From Oceanithermus desulfurans (GTDB lineage Bacteria > Deinococcota > Deinococci > Deinococcales > Marinithermaceae), in NCBI RefSeq assembly GCF_014201675.1, contig NZ_JACHEZ010000009.1, forward strand, positions 1 through 64,000: 64,000 nt of DNA, written 5' to 3'. The notes below the pieces were generated by a model that searched no databases, was not told the origin of the DNA, and was given only the letters and a program-made list of their open reading frames with translations. Of the stretch, positions 38,542 through 46,416 are shown piece by piece. The position numbers and the translations under genes are program-made. Numbering within the stretch: the first letter of the stretch is position 1; each line of letters starts with the position of its first letter.

Positions 38542-39990
38542 ATGGGAGGCTTCGTCCGTTACGCCCTGGGCACCGCGCTGCGCGCGGTGGGGCTGGTGAT
38601 GCTCGCCTTCGTCCTCGTCGCCTGGGCCTGGGGCGAGGACGTGCGCGGCTTCCTGCTGGGGGCCGGGGTGGGGCTGGCCCTGGGGCAGCTGCTGCGCATG
38701 ACCGGCACGCCCAAGGCTGAGCCCAAACGCGCCGAGGGTCTGTTCATCGTCGCGGTGATCTGGCTGCTCGTCCCCCTGCTGGGGGCGCTGCCCTTCTGGG
38801 TCAGCGGCCACGTGGGGCTGCTCGACGCCTACTTCGAGGCCATGAGCGGCTTCACCACCACCGGGGCCACGATCCTGCCCGACTTCGGCCTGTTCAACCA
38901 GAGCCTCTTCCTCTGGCGGGGGCTGACCCAGTGGTTCGGCGGGGTCGGCATCATCGTTCTGTTCGTCGCGGTGCTGCCGCACTTCGCGGTGGCCGGCCGC
39001 CAGCTCTTCTTCGCCGAGTCCACCGGGGTGCAGAAGGAAAAGCTGACCCCGCGGCTGCGCCACACCGCGGAGATGGTGCTGCGGGTCTACGTGCTGCTCA
39101 CGGGGCTGGCGGTGCTGGGCTACTGGCTCGCCGGCATGCCCCTCTACGACGCCCTGGCCAACGCCCTCACCACGATGCCCGCGGGCGGCTTCTCCCCCAA
39201 CCCGCTCAGCTTCGCCGGCTACCCGGCGGCGGCCCAGTGGGTGGCCGTCGTCTTCATGTTCTTCGCCGGAGCCAACTTCCTGCTCATCGCCAGCGCCCTC
39301 TTCGGGCGCGCCTCGCGCACGCCCTGGCGCGACCCCGAGTTCCGCGTCTACAGCGGCGCCTTCCTTGCGGGCTCGCTGGTGCTGGCGGTCTACCACGTCT
39401 ACCTGCACGACTACGGGGTGGAGGCGGCGCTGCGCCACGCCTTCTTCCAGGTGGCCTCGCTGCTCACCAGCACCGGCTACGCCTCGGTCGACTACACCCA
39501 GTGGGTCGTCCCCGCGCAGGCGCTTTTGATCTTCCTGATGTTCATCAGCGGCAGCGCCGGCTCGGCGGCCGGCGGCGTCAAGTCGGTGCGCTGGCTGGTG
39601 ATGACCAACCACGTGCTGCGCGAGCTCAAGCGCACCCTCCACCCCAACGCGGTGCTGCCGCTGCGGCTGGGCACCAAAGCCGTGGGCGAGGACGTGCTGC
39701 GCTCGGTCTCGTCGTTCGTGATCCTCTACCTCTTCGTCTTCGTGCTGGGCACGATGGTGATCGTCTTCACCGAGGGCGACCTGGTCGTGGCCTTTACCTC
39801 TTCAGCGGCCTTCATTGGCAACGTCGGCCCCGGCCTGGGAACGGTGGGACCCATGGGCTCGTTCGCCGACCTGCACCCGCTGGCCAAGCTGGTGGGCATC
39901 TTCCAGATGTGGGCCGGCCGCATCGAGCTGATCCCGGTGCTGCTCCTCTTCCACCCCGACACCTGGCGGGCGCTGCGGCGGAGTCGGTGA
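38542..39990 (+). CDS. trkH: Trk potassium uptake channel TrkH
   Basis: 482-aa membrane channel for K+. Four M1-P-M2 repeats with pore loops SGFTTTGATIL, MPAGGFSPN, LTSTGYASVD and IGNVGPGLGTVG (each with the conserved Gly). Full length and directly after trkA, forming the complete transporter pair. It is the last GC-rich core gene before the Hachiman island. Confidence 0.95.
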   Translation: MGGFVRYALGTALRAVGLVMLAFVLVAWAWGEDVRGFLLGAGVGLALGQLLRMTGTPKAEPKRAEGLFIVAVIWLLVPLLGALPFWVSGHVGLLDAYFEAMSGFTTTGATILPDFGLFNQSLFLWRGLTQWFGGVGIIVLFVAVLPHFAVAGRQLFFAESTGVQKEKLTPRLRHTAEMVLRVYVLLTGLAVLGYWLAGMPLYDALANALTTMPAGGFSPNPLSFAGYPAAAQWVAVVFMFFAGANFLLIASALFGRASRTPWRDPEFRVYSGAFLAGSLVLAVYHVYLHDYGVEAALRHAFFQVASLLTSTGYASVDYTQWVVPAQALLIFLMFISGSAGSAAGGVKSVRWLVMTNHVLRELKRTLHPNAVLPLRLGTKAVGEDVLRSVSSFVILYLFVFVLGTMVIVFTEGDLVVAFTSSAAFIGNVGPGLGTVGPMGSFADLHPLAKLVGIFQMWAGRIELIPVLLLFHPDTWRALRRSR

Positions 39991-40109
39991 CGACTTATTA
40001 ATATCAGCACAGGCTCTTTCTGGCTCAATGGCGAGGGTCACTTGCGATGACATAGATAAACCGGATTGTAGCAGAATGGCAGTCAAAGACATTTTCGCGA
40101 GGTCCTTGA

Positions 40110-43085
40110 CTACACAGTATCGAAGTTATTAATGGCTTGTTCCAAGTCAAATTTGGTATTTTCAAACACCAATATCCCCATATGACGCCACCGCTCAGTA
40201 TCTTGAATAAGGCGTAGAGCAACCCGGAAAACCTCTTTTCGATCAACTATCCCCTCAAGTTCAGGGCTCCGGCCAAAAGCAACCGCAGCTCGGCGGTGCC
40301 GGACACCGCCGGCCGCAAGCTCCTTTGCGGCCGGTGTAGGGACACCGAAACGCAGGTGATCAGGAAAGTCGACAACCGCTTGCGAAAGTTCGCGGTCGCT
40401 CGCCTCAAGCAGCTTCTTGAGCAGACCGACGCCCTGTTCGACGGCGACTTGAAGGGCATAGCTAATCAACCGAGCATGAACGCCCAGCATCGTGTCAATA
40501 TCGGTGCCCGCCCGCAACGCCAATTCCATAAACGGCTGGCCTTCGATCCATGCCGCCAGTACCCGAGTAAAGTCCGAGCGCGACGGCGGTGCGTCCCGGT
40601 ACGCTGCTTTGACCGCTTCGGCCACCTCTGGTAGCTCCCAAGCCCACGTTAGCAGCGCCTCCACCAAATCTGGATCCGTTGCGGCCTCGACATTATCCCA
40701 TCGATCCCGCATGGGCAGCAGCTTCACCTCCACGGACTCAAGCATCCGCACCCGTGTACCGGTTTCTCGGATCCAGCTGAGACGCCCAGCATTCTTGATC
40801 GCTGCGACCCGTTGAGCTCGCAGTTTGAACGCCTGTTTCATCAGGTCTGCGATCTCGGGCTCGGCCTGCTGAGCCGCAAAGGTCTGGCTGGATAGTTCCT
40901 CGGCGATCCGAACCAGCTCTTCTTCTCCAAGCTCTTCGGCGGCAAGATCAATGAGCGTAGCGTCGATGCCGTCGGTCAACGCGTGATAAGCGGGCATCCC
41001 CTCCAAGATGTCGTTTGTGAGGGGTAGGCTTTGTTGGCTCAGCTCTGCCCGCAGGCGACGCATCAACTCAAGGAGTGCCCCGGAAACGCTCTCACCCGGT
41101 TGCTGCTGAGCTACGGGAGCTATCAATCGCCACTGTCTGGGGTTAGCGCAGATAACGAGACCCTTAGTGGTTGCACCCGCTCTTCCAGCGCGCCCAACAA
41201 GGTTCTTTATGTCACGCGCGAGTAAGTCCTCCGCATCCCCGTCTGGCTGACGACGTTTCAAGGAATATAGGACCAGCGTCCTAATTGGCAGATTTACACC
41301 CTCAGCCAATGTATTTGTACAAATCGTTAGCCGAACATCTTCATTGCGGACCAAGCCTTCGAGGACCTCCCTGCTTTCCTGCGGGATGTCCCCGTGATGA
41401 AGTACAGCTCCCGCGGCGAGTGTGCGCGTTCCGATCCACGAATCACCGTACTCAAGGGTAAAATACTCGACTGCAGCCTGGAGCTTTGCTGAGTCTTCGA
41501 CGAACTGCATCGGAGCGGCCATTGGCAATGAGTATTCCAGCTGCTTCAGTAGCTCCTCAGCGAGTACAACGACGCCCTGGTTGCCACGTTTGTTGGCAGC
41601 GAACACAGCAACAGCTCCCATCGGCAATGCCTTCCGTGCCGTCGCGATAGCTTTGGTTTTCACGGAGCGGAATGCGTATGTGTTAATCCTGCCTGTTTGG
41701 TAGTTACGATATCGAAAGTCATTACGACTCAGAAAGTGCTTGATCGAAAACTTGGATTCGCGCTGATGTGGATGGAGCTCTAAGGTGACCGCCGCATCTG
41801 CGCCTTTTCCAACGTCTCTAAGTACCGCAAAGTCCGCGAGTGCAGGGCGGTAATCGCTGCGGACTACCGTTTCTTCCGTACCACCGAGCCACGCATTGAT
41901 TTCTTCGATGTTAGGGACGATAGCCGAAACGAAAACAACTTTTGGTGATCCGATTTCACGAACTCGCATTCGGGCAAGCAGTAGTTCCAAGCTTACACCT
42001 CGAGCCCCACCGTCAAGGAGATGTCCCTCATCACAGATGACCAGCGAAATGCGATCGAAAAAACCCTTTTCGGCGCTTAGTAAACCTGACAACGCTTCGG
42101 GAGTTGCGACAATTGCCCGTGTTTTGTCCAAGTCTCGAACCTCATCGCCCGTGGGTACCGTTCCTCCGTACACGCTACGTGCAGGTAGTCCCATACGACC
42201 TAGGCGTCTAACGATGGTACCTCTGAGTTCTGCCGCAAGCGATCGGTATGGAACAAGCAGTACGGCCGCATTCCGAGGGTGTTGTGTTAAATGATGAAAG
42301 AGGAGTATTTCCGAAAGTGCCGTTTTGCCAGAGCCGGTTGGCATCTGCACAGAAAAAGTTTTCTCTTCTTCAAGCAACCCACTCTCGATCGCGTTGATTT
42401 GAGAAGCGAAGAAGTCCCATACCGGTGGGGATCGATCGAGTAATGACTGAACAAGGGGGTTCCAATACTCCGACTCGCCGTCTGGAAGGACGGCACGGAT
42501 GTTGGTCTCCGCGAACTTGGAGACTATCTGTCTGTAAAGGCGCCATCCTACCCATTCGTCGGGGCCAGACTCTAGCGCTAATTTCTCATGCCTCGCAGCA
42601 TGCTCGACCTGTGCGCGAATTGAGGCTAAATCACCCTTTTGCACAGCACTAACGAGTTCGCTAACATATTCCGAACTTATCGTCGATGGTCGTGAAAGTA
42701 ACTCGTAGCACGCGCGCTGAATACCATTGAAAGCGCTTGGGTCCGCCGCCTTGAGTGTGAGATACGCTGAGGCAGGGTAGCCTCCGAAGTAAAACGCTGC
42801 TGCTGCAAAAACAGCTGCTTCCGGTGCTAGGATGCCGTGATAAGATGGCGACTGATCATCACCGACACCACCGGCCTGAGTGATCGCGTTGCCCAAGCGC
42901 GACCAATCCGTAGAATCGCTGTACGGCTCATGGAGGCGGTCGAAGAGCTCACTAACTAGCGAGATGAAGTAGTCGTCACCGCGCGAACGAAGATGGCTTA
43001 ATTCCGGCGGCTGCGAAAAGCCGAACCGCTCCACGTGATAGAGAGCATCTGCATCACTGACCCATTTGGCCAGAGTCTCTCTCAT
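40110..43085 (-). CDS. hamB: HamB, superfamily-2 helicase of the Hachiman anti-phage system
   Basis: 991-aa DEAD/DEAH-type helicase. Motif I MPTGSGKTALSE (about 248-259), motif II CDEGHLLDGG (about 351-360), motif III SAIVPN (about 387), motif IV/V region TICTNTLAEGVNLPIRTL (about 588-605) and motif VI LVGRAGRAG (about 629-637). It is Ski2/RecQ-like with long helical N- and C-terminal flanks. Immediately downstream of and overlapping hamA (ATGA). In Hachiman, HamB scans DNA and, on sensing damaged or phage DNA, unleashes HamA nuclease, killing the cell. More A+T-rich than the neighbours, fitting acquisition by transfer. Confidence 0.87.
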   Translation of the reverse strand: MRETLAKWVSDADALYHVERFGFSQPPELSHLRSRGDDYFISLVSELFDRLHEPYSDSTDWSRLGNAITQAGGVGDDQSPSYHGILAPEAAVFAAAAFYFGGYPASAYLTLKAADPSAFNGIQRACYELLSRPSTISSEYVSELVSAVQKGDLASIRAQVEHAARHEKLALESGPDEWVGWRLYRQIVSKFAETNIRAVLPDGESEYWNPLVQSLLDRSPPVWDFFASQINAIESGLLEEEKTFSVQMPTGSGKTALSEILLFHHLTQHPRNAAVLLVPYRSLAAELRGTIVRRLGRMGLPARSVYGGTVPTGDEVRDLDKTRAIVATPEALSGLLSAEKGFFDRISLVICDEGHLLDGGARGVSLELLLARMRVREIGSPKVVFVSAIVPNIEEINAWLGGTEETVVRSDYRPALADFAVLRDVGKGADAAVTLELHPHQRESKFSIKHFLSRNDFRYRNYQTGRINTYAFRSVKTKAIATARKALPMGAVAVFAANKRGNQGVVVLAEELLKQLEYSLPMAAPMQFVEDSAKLQAAVEYFTLEYGDSWIGTRTLAAGAVLHHGDIPQESREVLEGLVRNEDVRLTICTNTLAEGVNLPIRTLVLYSLKRRQPDGDAEDLLARDIKNLVGRAGRAGATTKGLVICANPRQWRLIAPVAQQQPGESVSGALLELMRRLRAELSQQSLPLTNDILEGMPAYHALTDGIDATLIDLAAEELGEEELVRIAEELSSQTFAAQQAEPEIADLMKQAFKLRAQRVAAIKNAGRLSWIRETGTRVRMLESVEVKLLPMRDRWDNVEAATDPDLVEALLTWAWELPEVAEAVKAAYRDAPPSRSDFTRVLAAWIEGQPFMELALRAGTDIDTMLGVHARLISYALQVAVEQGVGLLKKLLEASDRELSQAVVDFPDHLRFGVPTPAAKELAAGGVRHRRAAVAFGRSPELEGIVDRKEVFRVALRLIQDTERWRHMGILVFENTKFDLEQAINNFDTV

Positions 43086-43903
43086 GTAGCACCTCCGGGT
43101 TCAGCAACGGTGGCATGAACAGCGTTATAGACATCCTCATAGCGCTGCTTCAACTGAGGAACGGAGATCACGACGACAGTGTAGTCGGTGGGCTCTTCCT
43201 CGGGCGCGTCCGCAAGCACGTCACCGACGAGACTGGCACATACAACCGCAACCGCTCGAAACTGCTTTTGGGCTTCGGGGTAGTCGGTGGCTTTGGTGAA
43301 GCGCTCAAGATGAGCAAGGGTCGTGGTGCCCAGGTCTTCGTAAAGCGCTCGCTCCTTGAGCCACACCAGCGTCTTTGCCAGTCGACTTGTTCGGTCCTTC
43401 TCGCAGTCAGCGATAGCTGAGTTAATCGGTGACGAATTGCCCGCAGTAGACTTGGTCTTCACTTCGGAGCATAGGATGCGGTCGTCGGTTGAGGGCTTGG
43501 GCCAGTGCGGTAGCACGAACTGAATAACATCGGAGTATGGCGCTGGCTTCGTCCGGTCCTGCTTTAACCTCCACTTCTTCGGCCCTATGAATTCTACTCC
43601 AGGCTCCCTTGCTGAGTGGTACAGGAAGACCAGGATCTCACCAAAATCACCCGCCATGGTTGAGCCGCGATCCGGCAGCTTGGCAGCGACGAGTTCAGAT
43701 TTAGGGCAACCGGTTTCCGCGGCCCGCTTATCCAGCAGCGCATCATCGATGTAGCAGCGGCGAACTGGGGCACCAAGCACCTTCGCCCAAGCAGCAGCGT
43801 GCTCGTCTGAGACACAAACTAGAACATAGGACGACTGGCGACATTCAGAGAACCATGGTGCGATACTAGCAGGGTTTATACCTAAATCTCGCATCCGCTC
43901 CAC
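43082..43903 (-). CDS. hamA: HamA, DUF1837 nuclease of the Hachiman anti-phage system
   Basis: 273-aa DUF1837 protein. MAGDFGEILVFLYH (about 83-96) is the family core, and the PD-(D/E)xK-like catalytic set is D125 (YSDVIQF) with E147-x-K149 (CSEVKTKST). The partner HamB helicase follows with a four-base overlap. Together they are the full two-gene Hachiman system; AbpA/AbpB of E. coli is the closely related arrangement. GGAG precedes the ATG, with a TTTACTAT-like box further upstream. Base composition is unlike that of the flanking Trk and lipoprotein genes. Confidence 0.87.
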   Translation of the reverse strand: MERMRDLGINPASIAPWFSECRQSSYVLVCVSDEHAAAWAKVLGAPVRRCYIDDALLDKRAAETGCPKSELVAAKLPDRGSTMAGDFGEILVFLYHSAREPGVEFIGPKKWRLKQDRTKPAPYSDVIQFVLPHWPKPSTDDRILCSEVKTKSTAGNSSPINSAIADCEKDRTSRLAKTLVWLKERALYEDLGTTTLAHLERFTKATDYPEAQKQFRAVAVVCASLVGDVLADAPEEEPTDYTVVVISVPQLKQRYEDVYNAVHATVAEPGGAT

Positions 43904-44403
43904 TCCTCTGTTGTAAGAACTACATAGTAAACCATGTTGTCATTTGAGTATGTTTCCACTCATACTGATCTATGTTCGTGTTGCCTTTTCGTCCGGCTTC
44001 TACTGCATGCCCATCCAAACTCGCGTAAGTCGTTTCGCACCCGATACGACGGAATTCAGATTGGCTGCCGGGGTGCCTTGGTGCGGGAGCTCCAACTAGT
44101 GTTGCTGCACCTATGCCAAGAGGACTACGTACGCTGCACCAGACCCTGCGGCCAAGGCAGCAGCTGCAGACCGGGAAGGTGTTGGAGCCGCCGTCTTCTT
44201 GATTGCCCTCAAAGATCTCGTAGCCGCCGGGGTGAGGCAGGGCGAGTAGGGGAAGCAGCGCACCTTGTCGCGAAAGGTGGCGTATGCTTCGTCGCCTATA
44301 TTTCCCGCAACCTTCTCGCGCTACCCTCCATCGGATAGCTGCCGATTTGCGGAGAATGCCCTTTGGTCAGGTGGGACGGTCGGCCCGCGGATGCGGCCAG
44401 TGA
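43904..44403. other. Degenerate noncoding stretch beside the Hachiman genes
   Basis: About 500 bp without a convincing complete gene. A plus-strand frame ending at 44249 gives a plausible C-terminal tail (GVGAAVFLIALKDLVAAGVR) but has no start. It may be the end of a decayed gene at the edge of the island. No direct repeat, tRNA or integrase was seen. Confidence 0.45.
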
Positions 44404-44409
44404 TAGGCT
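44404..44409 (+). promoter_or_regulatory. -10 box upstream of the esterase lipoprotein gene
   Basis: TAGGCT, seven bases, then TTG at 44417. Confidence 0.35.
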
Positions 44410-44416
44410 AGAGTCG

Positions 44417-45460
44417 TTGAAACAGATTCCGTTTCTGCGTCTCCGCGCCGGGGTTTTGCTCCGTGCGGCGGGGCTGGCGTTGTGGCTGGGCGCGCTTACG
44501 GCCTGCGCCCAGGCCTCGCCGCCGGACGGGGGGACGGCGCCGCCGGAAACGGGGCTGCACACCTTCAGCCTGGATCACGACGGGCAGGCGCGGCGCTATG
44601 CGCTTTACGTGCCCGCGCAGGTGGGCGACGCAGCGCTGCCGCTGGTCTTCTCGCTCCACGGCGGCGGGGTCGCCCTGGAGGACCAGACGGGGCAGAGCGG
44701 CTTCAAGAGCCCCTTCAAGCTGTGGATGGACCTGGCCGAGCGCGAGGGGTTCTACGTGGTCTACCCCGAGGGGCTGCCGGGGGCCTACGGCAAGCCCACC
44801 TGGAACGACTGCCGGGCCGACAGCACGGTAAGCTCGAGCGCCGACGACGTGGGTTTTCTGCTGGCGGTGCTCGAGCGGGTGGCCGCGGCTCACCCGGTGG
44901 ACCGGGGGCGGGTCTACGCCTCGGGGATGTCCAACGGCGGCTTCATGGCGCTGCGGCTGGCCGTCGAGGTCCCGGACCCCTTCGCCGCGGTCGCAGCCAT
45001 CGGCGCCGCCATGCCGGCCGCCAGCAAGTGCCCGCTGGCGCGGCGGCCCGTCCCCGTGCTCTTCATGAACGGCACCGCCGACCCCAACCTGCCCTACGAC
45101 GGCGGCGTGATCGGCAACCCGCCCGACCCCACGCACGGAACCGCGCTTTCCACCCCCGGCTCGGCCGCCTTCTGGAGCCAGCTCGCCGGCGCCGAGGCCG
45201 CCGAGACCCACACCTTCCCCGACCTGGACCCCGACGACGGCAGCACCGTTCGCTACCTCAGCTACCGGCGGGAGGGAGCTTTGTGGGTGCGGCTCTACAC
45301 CGTCGAGGGCGGCGGCCACGCCGCCCCCAGCCTGCGCGAGCGCTACTCGGCGCTCTACGAACGCTACTTCGGCCGCCAGAACCACGACATCGAGGCGGTG
45401 GAGGAGGTGTGGCGCTTCTTCCGGGAGGCGGCCCCGGCTCAGGGACCCGCGGGCAGGTAG
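44417..45460 (+). CDS. Poly(3-hydroxybutyrate) depolymerase-like (LpqC) lipoprotein esterase
   Basis: 347-aa alpha/beta hydrolase of the esterase_phd/LpqC family. The TTG start gives a clean signal peptide with lipobox LTAC (C30). Oxyanion region HGGG at about 81-84; nucleophile S172 in ASGMSNGGFM (G-x-S-x-G); Asp in NGTADPNLPYDGG; His in EGGGHAAP. Substrates in this family range from feruloyl esters to PHB and acetylxylan. The export signal indicates an envelope or secreted enzyme. The upstream in-frame ATG at 44363 would add a non-signal extension, so TTG is preferred. Confidence 0.75.
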   Translation: MKQIPFLRLRAGVLLRAAGLALWLGALTACAQASPPDGGTAPPETGLHTFSLDHDGQARRYALYVPAQVGDAALPLVFSLHGGGVALEDQTGQSGFKSPFKLWMDLAEREGFYVVYPEGLPGAYGKPTWNDCRADSTVSSSADDVGFLLAVLERVAAAHPVDRGRVYASGMSNGGFMALRLAVEVPDPFAAVAAIGAAMPAASKCPLARRPVPVLFMNGTADPNLPYDGGVIGNPPDPTHGTALSTPGSAAFWSQLAGAEAAETHTFPDLDPDDGSTVRYLSYRREGALWVRLYTVEGGGHAAPSLRERYSALYERYFGRQNHDIEAVEEVWRFFREAAPAQGPAGR

Positions 45461-46416
45461 GCGACCGCGCGCGCCTGGCCGCCGGCGAGCCGGTTGTGCT
45501 CGCTCAGGTTGGGGTCCAGCAGGTCCAGCACCAGCAGCCGGCCCGGCCCGACGAGGTAGGCGTAGTCGTCGGGGGTAACGACCGCGTCGCGAAAGTCGCC
45601 GCTGCGCAGCAGGTCGTCCTTACCGCTGCGCCGCAGCGCGTAGCCCGAGTCGGCGGACACGATCCAGCCGTTAGGCATCGCCCGGATCCAGCGCAGGCCC
45701 GAAAGCGCAAGCGCCGGCCCGCGGTAGACCGGGGCGTCGCTGCTGCCGGCCTCCCAGGTGTAGAGCACGACGTCCGAAAGGCGGTCGACGGCGATGCCCA
45801 GGCGCTGCTGCCGGTCCCAGTCGGCCGCCAGCGCCTCGACGGTGACCAGGCCGCCGACCTCGTGCTCGATGGGGTCGCCCGGAGGGTTGGGGTAGACGAG
45901 GGTGAACTTCTGCAGCCCGGGGCGCAGCCGCACCACCCGGTCGTCTGGGCCCAGCAGGTAGCGGGTGCCCTCGGGGTCGCCGCTGCGGTCCACCGGCTCG
46001 AGCGCCGGGCTCGCCAGCTCCACCGTCCAGACGCCTGCGGCTCCGCAGTCGACGAGGAGCTGGTTTTCGCCCACCTGCAGCGTGCCCGCTCCGCAGACGG
46101 TCCCCAGCGGCAGCTCCACCGTCGGGGGGGCGGCCGGCGGGGCCTGGTCCACGTCCACCCCCGCGAGCGGGTAGGCCCGCAGCGCGTCGGGCGCCAGCAC
46201 CCACAGCCGGGTCTCCCCCGCCGGCCGCGCCAGGTCCAGCACCGTCGCGCCCAGGTCCCACGACCCCATGGCCGCGGCGGGCTCGGTGCCCGCGGGGTAG
46301 AAGACGACCTGCTCCCCCTCGCCCACCGCGAGCAGCAGCTCGAGCGGGGGCTCCTGGGTGCCGGTGCAGGCGGCGATCAACAACACCAACGCGGCGAGTC
46401 CCCAAAGTCGCTTCAC
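45439..46416 (-). CDS. Lipoprotein of unknown function, end of the Lpt-like operon
   Basis: 325 aa. Signal peptide with lipobox LLIAAC (C17) anchors it in the envelope. The rest is a repeated beta pattern of short strands, Trp/Val/Leu rich (for example WDLGATVLDLARPAGETRLWVLAPD and later RLSDVVLYTWEAG), suggesting a beta-propeller. No catalytic motif. GTG start overlapping the stop of the LptD-like gene (GTGA), so the two are made together; a role in outer-membrane assembly is likely but unproven. Its 3' end overlaps the esterase gene, convergent, by 22 bases. Confidence 0.7.
   Translation of the reverse strand: MKRLWGLAALVLLIAACTGTQEPPLELLLAVGEGEQVVFYPAGTEPAAAMGSWDLGATVLDLARPAGETRLWVLAPDALRAYPLAGVDVDQAPPAAPPTVELPLGTVCGAGTLQVGENQLLVDCGAAGVWTVELASPALEPVDRSGDPEGTRYLLGPDDRVVRLRPGLQKFTLVYPNPPGDPIEHEVGGLVTVEALAADWDRQQRLGIAVDRLSDVVLYTWEAGSSDAPVYRGPALALSGLRWIRAMPNGWIVSADSGYALRRSGKDDLLRSGDFRDAVVTPDDYAYLVGPGRLLVLDLLDPNLSEHNRLAGGQARAVAYLPAGP

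Noticed and set aside
43934-44338. 134-codon open frame beside hamA
   Set aside because: Cys/Arg/Ser-rich translation with no hydrophobic core or motif, no ribosome-binding site, and better explained as degenerate sequence.
44404-45460. Esterase lipoprotein as a true intracellular PHB depolymerase
   Set aside because: The lipobox signal makes it extracytoplasmic, and the family also covers feruloyl and acetylxylan esterases, so only the family is given.
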